A stretch of DNA of 64,000 nt from Marinilabiliaceae bacterium UBA5488 (GCA_002427105.1 DIPM01000005.1:6488-70487); one strand, 5' to 3'; shown: positions 26,573 to 35,785, numbered from the stretch's first letter. Notes: generated by a model from the letters alone, not told the origin. Program-made: numbers and translations.

Positions 26573-26580
26573 CAAAGATA
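26573..26580 (-). promoter_or_regulatory. -7 element (TATCTTTG) of the pentose operon
   Basis: Minus-strand match to TAnnTTTG, about 20 nt upstream of the regulator ATG. A TTG is found roughly 23 nt further upstream. Confidence 0.5.
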
Positions 26581-26775
26581 TAGTTTTTTAATATAGCTTG
26601 TATCAACTAAGCTGAAAATTTTTCAGAAAAAAACACCCTTGTCACGCAAACATAGTCTCTGCCTACTTTTCAAACAAGTAATAGAAGAGCTAATAATGAT
26701 TGAAACAGATCGGGAGCCGAAACAAGCATGATGTATAGGCTTTTGAAAGATAAGAGGAAAATTGCTTTATGATAA

Positions 26776-27912
26776 TCAGCCTCTCTTTTTGTAGCTGAGA
26801 ACAGCCCATCCGTTGAGAAATAAAGCAATCAATGCCATTGCCAACAGTTTTCCCGACACGTCAGCAAGGGTACTTCCATTCAGATAAATCATTCTTAAAG
26901 TTTCCGTCAGGTAACTAAATGGGTTAATTGCTGCAATAAGTTGCGCCCAGGACGGCATGCCTGAAACGGGGGTAAACATGCCTCCCAGCAGAATAAGAAT
27001 CAATATAAAGAACATTACAAGAAAGCTGGCCTGCTGCAAGGTCTCCGAGTAATTGGAAATAATAAGTCCAAACCCTGATATAGAAAGGATAAAGACTACT
27101 GCAGAGATAAGAACCGCAAGGATACTACCTGTGGGCCATAGTCCATACAAGAGGTAGGCCGTAAAAACGGAAATAATCATTACCACAAGACCGACAATCC
27201 AAAAAGGGATGAGTTTTGCAAGGATGAATGCAATTCTGTTTACGGGCGTGACATTAATCTGGTTAATAGTTCCGCTTTCCTTTTCCATCACTATGTTAAG
27301 AGCCGGCAGGATGCCACATATTAGAGTTAACAATAACACCATAAATCCGGGTATCATAAAGTTTTTATAATCGAGTCCCGGATTGTATTTATATTTAGGT
27401 ATAATGTCCACCTGCGGGATACTCATTAATGATGCCCTTTGCTGCGGAGGCAAGGTGTTTATTAGTTCAGCCCTCAGTTCAGATGAGAAATCGTTTACAA
27501 TCTGCATAATATAATTACTTCCCAGAAGACCTTGTGTACCGTTCACAGAGTTTACCGCCACTCTCACCTTTGAATTTTTATCCTTAACTATATCTTTATC
27601 AAAAGTGGCCGGAATCTCAACTATCATATCAGTATCACCATTCTCCATATTAAACATAGCGCTTTTATAATCGGGAGGAGTATCATGTAAAATAAAGTAC
27701 TTTGAAGCGGCCATTTTATCAATTAACCTTTTGGAATACACACTTTTGCCATGATCCACGACATCAATTTTGATATTTTTCACCTCGAAACTCACTGCCC
27801 ATGGGAATACAAGCAAGACCATTATGGGATACATCACTATCATTCTGGGGATAAGCGGATTTCTGAACATCTGCTTAAACTCTTTCTCTATCAAAAATTT
27901 AATTATTTTCAT
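26776..27912 (-). CDS. ABC-2 type permease, second of two (YbhR-like)
   Basis: A 378-residue inner-membrane permease. One helix follows the N-terminus, then a large periplasmic domain, then about five helices from near residue 200. The typical ABC-2 segments GILPALNIVMEKESGTINQI and the C-terminal MIYLNGS region are visible. The start is ATG 27912 (MKIIKFLIEKEFKQMFRNP); a longer reading to 27984 would run back into the previous gene. It pairs with the permease upstream to form a heterodimer. It is the last gene of the exporter operon. Confidence 0.86.
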   Translation of the reverse strand: MKIIKFLIEKEFKQMFRNPLIPRMIVMYPIMVLLVFPWAVSFEVKNIKIDVVDHGKSVYSKRLIDKMAASKYFILHDTPPDYKSAMFNMENGDTDMIVEIPATFDKDIVKDKNSKVRVAVNSVNGTQGLLGSNYIMQIVNDFSSELRAELINTLPPQQRASLMSIPQVDIIPKYKYNPGLDYKNFMIPGFMVLLLTLICGILPALNIVMEKESGTINQINVTPVNRIAFILAKLIPFWIVGLVVMIISVFTAYLLYGLWPTGSILAVLISAVVFILSISGFGLIISNYSETLQQASFLVMFFILILILLGGMFTPVSGMPSWAQLIAAINPFSYLTETLRMIYLNGSTLADVSGKLLAMALIALFLNGWAVLSYKKRG

Positions 27913-27955
27913 TTGTGAGGTTTTATAGCAAAATAAAGGCCCTTCAATAAGTAAA

Positions 27956-29062
27956 TTATTCCAATCTCTTTTTAGTGTTGGCAACTGTAAGCAGCAAAAG
28001 GAAAAGGGTCATTCCAATCATAATTAACAACTCTTTCCAGATCATGAAAAATCCTTGCCCCTGAATCATCACTTTTCTTACAGCTTCTATAAACCAGCGT
28101 GCAGGCACGATAACCGACAGCGAGCGTAGTACGCCCGGCATATTATCTATTGGGAAAATCATTCCTGAAAGCATAAGGACGGGAATCATTGCTGTTATAG
28201 CCGAGAAGATAACCGCGTTAACCTGTTTATCTACCAGCGTTGAGACCGTAAGTCCGTAAGTTAAGGTCAGAGAAATGTAAATAAGTGCAACCAAAAACAG
28301 TAATATCAAACTGCCATTGACAGGCACGCCCAGCACAAAATAACTTAGCAGCAGGATAATGATAAAGTCAATAAACGAAATCACCATATATGGAATTGTT
28401 TTGGCAAAAACCATAGTTCCATGTTTTAGCGGTGATGCAAGCAGCACTTCCATTGTACCCCTTTCTTTTTCCCTTACAATAGAAACCGAAGTCATAATAG
28501 TACAGATAATCATAAGTACCAGCCCCATTATGCCCGGCACAAACATATAAGATGATTTCATTAAAGGATTATAGATCATCCTGTTCTCTGTCTGTATCTG
28601 AAAAGGAATCTGCACCAGGTCCATATTATCCCGCTGATATCCGGCAATAATCGCCGAGGCATAAGTTGCCGCGATTGAACCACGGTTAGGATCAGAACTA
28701 TTTGCGAGCAATTGGACAGCGGCCTGTCCAGAATGTACCAAATTCTCCTGGAAATTTTGCTGATAGACCACAGCCAGATCGAGTTTTCCTTTTCTCATTG
28801 CCTCTTCCATCTCATCCATAGACTGCGCATTTCCCATATTGCTGAAGTAAGGATTTTGCTTTATACGCTCGCTAATACCTTGGGTAACAGAGTCAGGCGT
28901 AGGGTCATAAAAAGCCACCTTTATGTTCTGCACCTCCATATTTATGGCGAAACCAAAGAGAAGTATCTCCACAATAGGAATTCCGATTATTATCAGCAAG
29001 GTTCTGTTATCCCTGATTATATGCAGGAACTCTTTATTTACAAATGCAATAAACTGTTTCAT
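27956..29062 (-). CDS. ABC-2 type permease, first of two (YbhS-like)
   Basis: 368 residues with the same topology as its partner: an N-terminal helix, a periplasmic domain (residues about 50-190) and five C-terminal helices containing VREKERGTMEVLLASPLKHG. The start is ATG 29062 (MKQFIAFVNKEF), placed one base after the ATPase stop codon. With the partner permease, two ATPases, fusion protein and TolC it makes a drug/xenobiotic exporter of the YbhGFSR type. Confidence 0.87.
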   Translation of the reverse strand: MKQFIAFVNKEFLHIIRDNRTLLIIIGIPIVEILLFGFAINMEVQNIKVAFYDPTPDSVTQGISERIKQNPYFSNMGNAQSMDEMEEAMRKGKLDLAVVYQQNFQENLVHSGQAAVQLLANSSDPNRGSIAATYASAIIAGYQRDNMDLVQIPFQIQTENRMIYNPLMKSSYMFVPGIMGLVLMIICTIMTSVSIVREKERGTMEVLLASPLKHGTMVFAKTIPYMVISFIDFIIILLLSYFVLGVPVNGSLILLFLVALIYISLTLTYGLTVSTLVDKQVNAVIFSAITAMIPVLMLSGMIFPIDNMPGVLRSLSVIVPARWFIEAVRKVMIQGQGFFMIWKELLIMIGMTLFLLLLTVANTKKRLE

Positions 29063-29063
29063 T

Positions 29064-29801
29064 TTAAAATCTTTCTGCTTTACGGGCAAGTTTTCTGAAA
29101 ACCTCATCCATCGAGTCGGTGTTAAATTGTTGGCGCAGTGCTGCAGGCGAATCCAGTGCCTCAATGTGCCCGTCAACCATTATAGAGACACGGTTACAAT
29201 ACTCCGCTTCGTCCATATAGTGAGTAGTCACAAAAACCGTGATACCGCGGTCGGCAGCATCATATATCATCTCCCAGAACTGTCGCCTCATGGCGGGGTC
29301 CACTCCACCTGTGGGCTCATCTAAAAAGACAATCTTGGGTTCATGAAAAATAGCTACAGAGAAGGCCAGCTTTTGTTTCCAACCCAAGGGAAGGTATTTC
29401 ACAAGCGTATCACGTTCTTGTTCAAAATCAAGTCGCTTCAAGAGCTCATCCGTCTTATCTGCAATTTCTTTTTCAGAGAGTCCGTAAATACCCCCAAACA
29501 GACGTATATTTTCCCAGACTTTCAAATCTTCATAAAGCGAAAATTTCTGGCTCATATAGCCTATATTTCGCTTAATCAACTCATTCTCCTTAATGATATC
29601 GTACCCGGCAACCCTTCCTTCACCGGCCGTAGGCATACTAATTCCGCAAAGCATCTGCATTGCCGTTGTCTTTCCGGCACCATTGGCACCCAGAAAGCCA
29701 AAGATTTCTCCTTCGTCAACATCAAAAGTGATGTGATCCACAGCAGTGAAATTGCCGAACTTTTTAGTCAGATTCGAAACCTCTATTACTTTCTTTCTCA
29801 T
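29064..29801 (-). CDS. ABC transporter ATPase, second of a split YbhF pair
   Basis: 245 residues, a single ATPase domain: Walker A GANGAGKTT, Q-loop YMSQKFSLYEDL, Walker B KIVFLDEPTGGVDP and switch His in VTTHYMDEAEYC. The signature is LPLGWKQK rather than LSGGQ; the C-terminal half of E. coli YbhF is known for a similar LPLG-type signature. It therefore corresponds to the C-terminal domain of YbhF, here as a separate gene. It lies 4 bp after the first ATPase. Confidence 0.88.
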   Translation of the reverse strand: MRKKVIEVSNLTKKFGNFTAVDHITFDVDEGEIFGFLGANGAGKTTAMQMLCGISMPTAGEGRVAGYDIIKENELIKRNIGYMSQKFSLYEDLKVWENIRLFGGIYGLSEKEIADKTDELLKRLDFEQERDTLVKYLPLGWKQKLAFSVAIFHEPKIVFLDEPTGGVDPAMRRQFWEMIYDAADRGITVFVTTHYMDEAEYCNRVSIMVDGHIEALDSPAALRQQFNTDSMDEVFRKLARKAERF

Positions 29802-29805
29802 ACAG

Positions 29806-30711
29806 TTAATTTGTCAAGGCCATAAAACAATCCTCTACAGTAGGTTCTATCGGGAAAACATTCACATCTTCGAAATTTTTGTTTATAAGATACTGCTTCA
29901 GCTCTTCTGCCTGCAGACCCTCATCAACAGTGATATGGATTTTGTCTCCAAATGCGAAGCTGCTTTTTATTAGGTGGTGAGCCCGTAATTCATGCAAAAT
30001 AACCGACATCCTGCTGCCTTGCACTGCCCATAAAACTCCGGAATAATTATCTATAATACCTTGCGGAGTATCGGTGGCAATAAACTCCCCTTCCTTTATC
30101 AGTGCGATACGGTCGCATCTTCCGGCTTCGTCCATATAAGCCGTGGAGACCAGAATAATCAGTCCCTGCTCCTTTAGCCGTGCAAGCATATCCCAGAATT
30201 CCTTCCTGGAAACCGGATCCACACCTGTTGTCGGCTCATCCAGGATCAGAATTTCAGGCTTATGTATCAAGGCACAACTAAGGGCCAATTTTTGTTTCAT
30301 ACCGCCGGAAAGAGCGCCGGCGCGACGGTTTTTAAAAGGCTCTATTTGCCTGTATATATCTTTTATGAGATGATAGTTTTCTTCGATAGTGGTGCCAAAA
30401 AGTGTGGCAAAAAACTTGAGATTTTCCTCGACACTTAGATCCTGATATAGCGAGAATCTGCCGGGCATATAACCTATAATTTGTCTGATAGTTTTGTAAT
30501 CCTTTACCACATCATGTCCGTTCATTATTGCCGAGCCGCTGTCGGGTAAAATAAGCGAAGCCAGAATTCGGAAAAGTGAAGTTTTACCGGCTCCATCAGG
30601 ACCAATCACTCCAAATATTTCCCCGTCATTTACTGTGAAAGAGACTCCCTTGAGCGCAATTATATTGTCAGCTCTGCCGTAACTCTTATATAGATTTTTT
30701 ACTTCTATCAT
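29806..30711 (-). CDS. ABC transporter ATPase, first of a split YbhF pair
   Basis: 301 residues. Walker A GPDGAGKTS, a canonical LSGGMKQKLAL signature and Walker B LILDEPTTGVDP, followed by STAYMDEAGRCD, where the usual switch His is replaced (TAYMDEA). After the ATPase core, about 80 residues form a small C-terminal domain. It corresponds to the N-terminal half of YbhF. The start lies 5 bp after the fusion-protein stop, and a strict order of genes follows. Confidence 0.87.
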   Translation of the reverse strand: MIEVKNLYKSYGRADNIIALKGVSFTVNDGEIFGVIGPDGAGKTSLFRILASLILPDSGSAIMNGHDVVKDYKTIRQIIGYMPGRFSLYQDLSVEENLKFFATLFGTTIEENYHLIKDIYRQIEPFKNRRAGALSGGMKQKLALSCALIHKPEILILDEPTTGVDPVSRKEFWDMLARLKEQGLIILVSTAYMDEAGRCDRIALIKEGEFIATDTPQGIIDNYSGVLWAVQGSRMSVILHELRAHHLIKSSFAFGDKIHITVDEGLQAEELKQYLINKNFEDVNVFPIEPTVEDCFMALTN

Positions 30712-30716
30712 TTCTC

Positions 30717-31613
30717 TTAAAATTTGACTTCGCCGTACATACCGATTTTCAGAAAGCCATCATTGCTGACTGCAATTTTGAGAGCATATACCAGGTTTGC
30801 ACGCTCGTTTTTAGTCTGTATAGTTTTTGGGGTAAATTCCGATTTATCAGAAATCCAGCTAATAGTACCTTTGTAGGATTTCATGCCGCCCGCTCCGTCG
30901 TCCACGCTAAGCTTAACCTCATCATTAAGCTTTGTTTGTGCAAGCTGGTCATTGGTAACATAGGCTCTCAAATACATTGTGTTTGTATCTGCAATCTTAA
31001 ATAGAGGGCTGCCTATAGTGGCCAGTTCTCCGGCCTCAGCATATTTATTGAGCACGGTGCCTGAAATGGGACTGGTTATTTTGGTCTTCTCAAGCTGGTC
31101 GTCAAGTTGCGCCACCTGAATATCAAGGGCAGTACTTTGTGCAGAAATATGAGCGCTGCTTTTTTGCAAAGTTGATGTTTGAGCAGAGAGCTGACTTTCG
31201 GCTAGCTCCAACTGAGATTCAACATCATCAAGCTGTTTTTGATTGGCTGCATTGGCCGCGACCAACCTTTCCAGCCTTGCTTTTTCCCTCTTCAAAGTGT
31301 TTATCTGATCATGCAGGGCAGCTGTCTGAGCCTTGATATCAGGCTGCTGAGCCCTTAGGCCGCGTGCATTTGACAGCAAACTCATCTTTTGGAGATAAAG
31401 TTGAGTACTGTCAATAACTCCCGCGATCTGTCCCTTTTGCAATTGATCTCCTTCACTGATATTTAATTCTAAAATACGCCCGTTTGCTTGTGAGGCAACG
31501 ATTATTTCTGTTGCCTCAAAGGATCCTGTAGCATCGTAATCTTCTTCCCCATTACTGCATGAAAGTATCAGAAGCGAGATTGTAAGTGTTGATAGTAATC
31601 TAAATAGTTTCAT
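30717..31613 (-). CDS. HlyD-family membrane fusion lipoprotein (YbhG-like)
   Basis: A periplasmic adaptor linking the ABC permeases to TolC. The 298-residue protein begins with a lipoprotein signal (LLSTLTISLLILSC), then a biotinyl-lipoyl half (VASQANGRILELNISEGDQL), a coiled coil across residues about 70-185 rich in Gln, Leu and Ala, and the second lipoyl half (KITSPISGTVLNKYAEAGE), ending in a beta-barrel. It starts 31 bp after the TolC gene. Confidence 0.88.
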   Translation of the reverse strand: MKLFRLLSTLTISLLILSCSNGEEDYDATGSFEATEIIVASQANGRILELNISEGDQLQKGQIAGVIDSTQLYLQKMSLLSNARGLRAQQPDIKAQTAALHDQINTLKREKARLERLVAANAANQKQLDDVESQLELAESQLSAQTSTLQKSSAHISAQSTALDIQVAQLDDQLEKTKITSPISGTVLNKYAEAGELATIGSPLFKIADTNTMYLRAYVTNDQLAQTKLNDEVKLSVDDGAGGMKSYKGTISWISDKSEFTPKTIQTKNERANLVYALKIAVSNDGFLKIGMYGEVKF

Positions 31614-31644
31614 TGTTGCAGGTATTATTATTGTAAATTGCTTT

Positions 31645-32907
31645 CTAGTTCTGATTTGTAGTATATTTCAGCGAATAAACAGACATGAGATATTGAATCT
31701 CGTGGAGAGTCTTGGCTTGCTTTGCAGCCTCTTCTGCATTTATTTCCTTCATCAAGTCGGAGACCGTCATAGTGCCATTTTCAACTTTCACTTCTGCTGC
31801 CTCGCGAATCTGAGTATGCAATCTGATAATTTCATCGTCGTCTTGCATCGTTTTTATAAATTTCTCAATTTCTATTTGCTGCTGAGGAATCACGATGTTC
31901 AAATTATGCAGAAAAGTCTCTCTTTGTGAGTTAAGAGCAGATTTTTGCAAGTCGATTTTCTTCCTGTCGTTATTTAATGAGTACAGATTTCCGAAGTTCC
32001 ATGAAACACGCAAACCCCCTAAAACATAGGGTGTCAATTCATTATCAAACATATTCAGTCCCGGTTTACCATAACCACCCTGGGCAAAAGCAGCTATAGT
32101 CGGCAGGTTTTTGGCATTCAGCAGCGACTTTTGCGATTCAATAGTACTCTCTTTCGCTTCAAACACCTTCAATTCAAGCCTGTTGATTAGCGGCGGGCTT
32201 AACAAGTTTTCCGGATCCGGCTTAACAAACACAAAATCACTGCTCACTTGTTCGCCAATCAGCACAGACAACATCTGCATAAAAGCCTTGAGATTTGATT
32301 CAACATTGATGCGCTGCTGACGGGCTTTCAGCTGTTCTACTTTCACTACATTCAGGTCGTTTTCATTAGCCAAACCATTATGAGAATAAACCTGCACCTT
32401 ATCGTAATTTCGCTGAAGCTCTTTATCAAGTATATCAAGTTGATTAAGTTGTTCCTTCATCAGCAAAATTCCGAAATAGATGTTATTTACACGCTCTCTT
32501 ATGCTGTAAATTTCACTTTCAAGCTGCTTTGTGTCAGCCTCGGCATTTGCTTTCAAAATCTTTTTTTGTGCCGAAATTCTTCCGCCGTCCCATATTATCT
32601 GCGTGAGCTCGGCCGCAATCCTGTACTGATCCCTATCTATAGTAGGAATATCCACTCCCGGCATATTGAGGTCAATACTTGTTACATCTGACTGCCATGT
32701 AGCCTGGGCACTCAAAGTGCCCTGCGGCAAGTAGGCCTTGTTAGCGTTTGAAAGGTTAAACATTTTAGTTTTCTCAATAATATCATATTGAGAAATAGCA
32801 GGATAGTTGGTCTCCGCTAATCTGTAACAATCCTCGATTGTCAGCTGGGCTGAACTCGCAAATAAACTTAAACTCAGGAATATCAAAGCAAAGAACATCC
32901 TTTTCAT
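31645..32907 (-). CDS. TolC-family outer membrane efflux protein
   Basis: 420 residues with a signal peptide (MKRMFFALIFLSLSLFASSAQ). It shows the two internally repeated alpha-helical segments of the TolC family (LTIEDCYRLAETNYPAIS near the N-terminus and the long Gln/Lys-rich coils around 130-210 and 330-400). It provides the outer-membrane duct for the ABC exporter encoded downstream. It is the second gene of the TetR-headed operon. Confidence 0.88.
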   Translation of the reverse strand: MKRMFFALIFLSLSLFASSAQLTIEDCYRLAETNYPAISQYDIIEKTKMFNLSNANKAYLPQGTLSAQATWQSDVTSIDLNMPGVDIPTIDRDQYRIAAELTQIIWDGGRISAQKKILKANAEADTKQLESEIYSIRERVNNIYFGILLMKEQLNQLDILDKELQRNYDKVQVYSHNGLANENDLNVVKVEQLKARQQRINVESNLKAFMQMLSVLIGEQVSSDFVFVKPDPENLLSPPLINRLELKVFEAKESTIESQKSLLNAKNLPTIAAFAQGGYGKPGLNMFDNELTPYVLGGLRVSWNFGNLYSLNNDRKKIDLQKSALNSQRETFLHNLNIVIPQQQIEIEKFIKTMQDDDEIIRLHTQIREAAEVKVENGTMTVSDLMKEINAEEAAKQAKTLHEIQYLMSVYSLKYTTNQN

Positions 32908-32969
32908 AATCGTAATATTAGTAATTAACTCTTTTATTTAATAGCGCTATTAATGTCATGGCAAAAAAT

Positions 32970-33596
32970 TTACTTCCTCAATCGGGATAAAATGGTTTCA
33001 ATAATTTCCGCTTTTCTTTTCTCCAGGGCTATATCAAGTTCCTTGTCCGACAAATTCAATGCTTTTTGAAAGAAAGGCATTATCAAAAAGGGTGTAACAT
33101 TAAGAGATGCAATGCTTAGCAATAAATCTATTTCAGATATTTCGCGCACAAGGCCTTTCTCAATTCCCTCTTTCAAATCGGCCTTAAGGTGAGTCAACAA
33201 AGATTGAGGATACTGTTGCAGCTTGGTAATCAATGATTGCAAGCGCTCATAATTAGTCGATAGCTCATTGAAGATAAAAGGAATTATCTTAGGATTCTGC
33301 TTCAAATAATCAAAATGCGCACCTACCATTCCGGCAATTTTTGAATCAAGATTGCCCTCGGGAGAGTCAACCGCCAAAATATTATTGACTACAAGCCTCA
33401 CTTTTGACTCAAACACCAAATCAAAGAGATTATCCTTTGTGCGGTAGTAATAATGCACCAAAGCCTGATTGCAGCCTGCCAGTTTTGCAATCTGCCCGGT
33501 TGATGTTTTAGCGTAACCCTGATTCAAGAACAGCTCTTCAGCTGCTTCAAAAATTCGAGTTTCCATATTACTGACTTCCGGCTTTTCCTCTTCCAT
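32970..33596 (-). CDS. TetR-family regulator heading the exporter operon (CecR-like)
   Basis: 208 residues. The N-terminal helix-turn-helix is clear (TSTGQIAKLAGCNQALVHYYY followed by KDNLFDLVF). The C-terminal two-thirds is an all-helical ligand domain. In E. coli the TetR-type CecR controls the ybhGFSR exporter, and this locus has the same content and order apart from the added TolC gene and the split ATPase. The gene is preceded by a promoter with a palindrome at the start site, suggesting autorepression. An alternative start is ATG at residue 11. Confidence 0.87.
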   Translation of the reverse strand: MEEEKPEVSNMETRIFEAAEELFLNQGYAKTSTGQIAKLAGCNQALVHYYYRTKDNLFDLVFESKVRLVVNNILAVDSPEGNLDSKIAGMVGAHFDYLKQNPKIIPFIFNELSTNYERLQSLITKLQQYPQSLLTHLKADLKEGIEKGLVREISEIDLLLSIASLNVTPFLIMPFFQKALNLSDKELDIALEKRKAEIIETILSRLRK

Positions 33597-33639
33597 TTCA
33601 ATTTATATAAGATATTAAAGGCAATTAATTAATAAGTTT

Positions 33640-33651
33640 AACTGAACAGTT
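33640..33651. promoter_or_regulatory. Candidate TetR operator
   Basis: AACTG-AA-CAGTT, extended by AT-rich flanks, lies at the predicted transcription start of the TetR operon. A larger inverted repeat (ATAAGTTTAA, 33632-33641, and TTAAACTTAT, 33663-33672) surrounds it. Confidence 0.55.
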
Positions 33652-33657
33652 TAATAG

Positions 33658-33688
33658 CAAAATTAAACTTATCAATTAAACAACCAAA
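33658..33688 (-). promoter_or_regulatory. Promoter of the TetR-exporter operon
   Basis: On the minus strand, -33 TTTG (33685-33688), a 19-nt spacer and -7 TAATTTTG (33658-33665). It is the best match to the Bacteroidota housekeeping promoter in the window. Confidence 0.7.
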
Positions 33689-33868
33689 ACTTATGGCGTT
33701 AATATTAGTTAATATCTCCAGAAGTTGTGTTCATCTTAGTCAAAACAATAGGACTACCTGCGGAAACAAAGCCTGAATAATATTTAGTCAAAGCAGCCCT
33801 AAAAACATAAAAAAACATAATTAGAAAGAACTAAGCGGCGCGAACCCACGATAATAAAATATAATTTC

Positions 33869-33876
33869 TACCTTTG
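33869..33876 (+). promoter_or_regulatory. -7 element (TACCTTTG) of the RNA helicase gene
   Basis: Fits TAnnTTTG and would create a leader of about 175 nt. The structured leader starts within 5-10 nt of it. Confidence 0.6.
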
Positions 33877-33880
33877 CACC

Positions 33881-34001
33881 CTGATTTTTCCGTAACAGAC
33901 CACACTCCCGGTCATGGTATCTTAACAACACGGAAAAGCTAATCAGATGGCGAGACCGGGTTGTCAGACAAGAGCACACAAGTGCCTGGCTGATTTTTTT
34001 T
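33881..34001 (+). promoter_or_regulatory. Structured leader with attenuator-like terminator before the DEAD-box gene
   Basis: Three mutually dependent elements are seen. CTGATTTTTCCGT (33881-33893) can pair with 33930-33946; CCCGGTC (33907-33913) pairs with GACCGGG (33954-33960); and a hairpin between TCAG (33964-33967) and CTGA (33990-33993) is followed by eight T residues (33994-34001). CTGATTTTT occurs in both the first arm and the terminator, and both copies can pair with AATCAG at 33941-33946, as expected for switching structures. The ATG is 54 nt further on. Confidence 0.55.
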
Positions 34002-34055
34002 AACGGTAGCCCTGTGACAACGATGGTCACGGTCTATTAATTCTTATATATTTAG

Positions 34056-35762
34056 ATGCAGACATTTGCCGAAACCGGGCTTAAGCCCGAGATTCTTGAA
34101 TCCATAGAAAAGATTGGATTCATTAAACCTACGCCTATTCAGGCTGAAACAATTCCATTTCTTTTAAACTCCGATGACGACCTTGTAGCCATGGCGCAAA
34201 CAGGGACCGGGAAAACCGCGGCTTTTGGCTTGCCGGTGCTTCACAAAATGGACCTTAAGGCTAATGGAGTCCAAACCATTGTGCTTTGCCCCACACGCGA
34301 GCTTTGCCTCCAAATCACAGCTGATTTGCTTACTTATACAGAAAATCTGCCTTTCTCGGTAGTTCCTGTTTATGGTGGAGCTCCTATTTACAACCAGATT
34401 GCTGCAATACGCAAAAAGTGTGATATAGTAGTGGGAACTCCCGGCCGTGTAAACGATCTTATCCGTCGCGACAAATTAGATCTCTCCTCTATCCGCTATC
34501 TTATTCTTGACGAGGCTGACGAGATGCTTAAAATGGGCTTTAAGGAGGAGATGGATGCCATAATGGGCGAAACACCCGACAGCAAACAGACTTTACTTTT
34601 TTCGGCTACCATGCCGCCCGATATTAGCCGTATGGCCGGTAAGCATATGAATCAGCCAAAGACTATTTCTGTTAGTCGTCAGAACATTTCCAACAGCGAT
34701 ATTGATCATGAGTTTGTTGTTACTTCGCCTCACAACAGCTACCAGGCTTTGCGCCGCATCGCCGATATCACACCCGACATTTATGGTATAGTGTTCTGTC
34801 GCACACGTCAGGAGACTAAAGACATTGCTGATAAATTAATGAGCGACGGTTACAACGCCGACGCCTTGCATGGTGACTTATCGCAGGCACAGCGGGATTA
34901 TGTTATGGGTCGTTTCAGAACAAGGGCGCTTCAAATACTGGTGGCAACCGACGTAGCAGCGCGCGGCCTTGATGTTGACAACCTTACCCACGTGATTCAC
35001 TATCACCTTCCTGACGACCCCGAGAATTATATTCACCGAAGTGGTCGCACAGGCCGGGCAGGCCGTAAAGGTATGTCGATAGCGATATTGGCGCCCTCAG
35101 AAACCAGAAGAGTATCGTTTTTGGAAAAACAGACAGGTAAGAAACTCACAAAAAGGGAGATTCCTGCCGGAACAGAGGTATTTCAACAACGCTTGCAAAA
35201 CTATCTTACAGACCTGGTTAATACTGATACCTCAAAATTTGATATTAATAAGTATTCTGAATCAATAAGTGCAGCCTTTGAGGATTTATCCCGCGAAGAG
35301 ATTATTGAGAAACTTATTGCAAGTCAGTTCAACACTTTGCATAATCACTATGCCACTGCTCCTGATTTAAACAGCACTCCGGAGAAGAGGTCTCGCAACG
35401 ATCGTGAACCATCAGGAAGAAGAGATTCAGCCGGCAAAGGAAGGTTTAGCCGTTATAGCATTAATCTGGGGGCGAAAAACAATATTCGTCCTGACATGCT
35501 GATTAGTATCATTAACAGACAAACGCCCAATCAAAAAATTTCGATTGGTAAAATTGAAATTCAAAATAAGGTATCTTTCTTTGAGGCAGACAGTGCACAA
35601 GAAAAGCACCTGATACAGGGATTCAAAAAAGCCCGTTATAAGGGAATGATGCTTATGGTACAGCCCGAGAATGGACGAAGCGAAGGACGCAGTGCATATA
35701 GCGGCGGAGATAGCAATGGCGGAGGCCGACGAGGTGGATACTCAAGACATAAAAGAAACTAG
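34056..35762 (+). CDS. deaD: DEAD-box ATP-dependent RNA helicase (DeaD/CsdA type)
   Basis: Unwinds RNA during ribosome assembly and mRNA turnover, typically induced by cold. The 568-residue protein shows the Q motif (PTPIQ), AQTGTGKT (47-54), PTREL, DEAD (152-155), SAT (183-185), ARGLD and HRSGRTGRAG. After the two RecA folds there is a linker, a DbpA/CsdA-type RNA-binding domain (RYSINLGAKNNIRP to about residue 530) and a short Gly/Arg-rich tail. The domain set fits DeaD better than RhlE. A long structured leader and a strong terminator isolate it as a single-gene unit. Confidence 0.93.
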   Translation: MQTFAETGLKPEILESIEKIGFIKPTPIQAETIPFLLNSDDDLVAMAQTGTGKTAAFGLPVLHKMDLKANGVQTIVLCPTRELCLQITADLLTYTENLPFSVVPVYGGAPIYNQIAAIRKKCDIVVGTPGRVNDLIRRDKLDLSSIRYLILDEADEMLKMGFKEEMDAIMGETPDSKQTLLFSATMPPDISRMAGKHMNQPKTISVSRQNISNSDIDHEFVVTSPHNSYQALRRIADITPDIYGIVFCRTRQETKDIADKLMSDGYNADALHGDLSQAQRDYVMGRFRTRALQILVATDVAARGLDVDNLTHVIHYHLPDDPENYIHRSGRTGRAGRKGMSIAILAPSETRRVSFLEKQTGKKLTKREIPAGTEVFQQRLQNYLTDLVNTDTSKFDINKYSESISAAFEDLSREEIIEKLIASQFNTLHNHYATAPDLNSTPEKRSRNDREPSGRRDSAGKGRFSRYSINLGAKNNIRPDMLISIINRQTPNQKISIGKIEIQNKVSFFEADSAQEKHLIQGFKKARYKGMMLMVQPENGRSEGRSAYSGGDSNGGGRRGGYSRHKRN

Positions 35763-35785
35763 AACCCCAAGTGAAACTAAATGAT

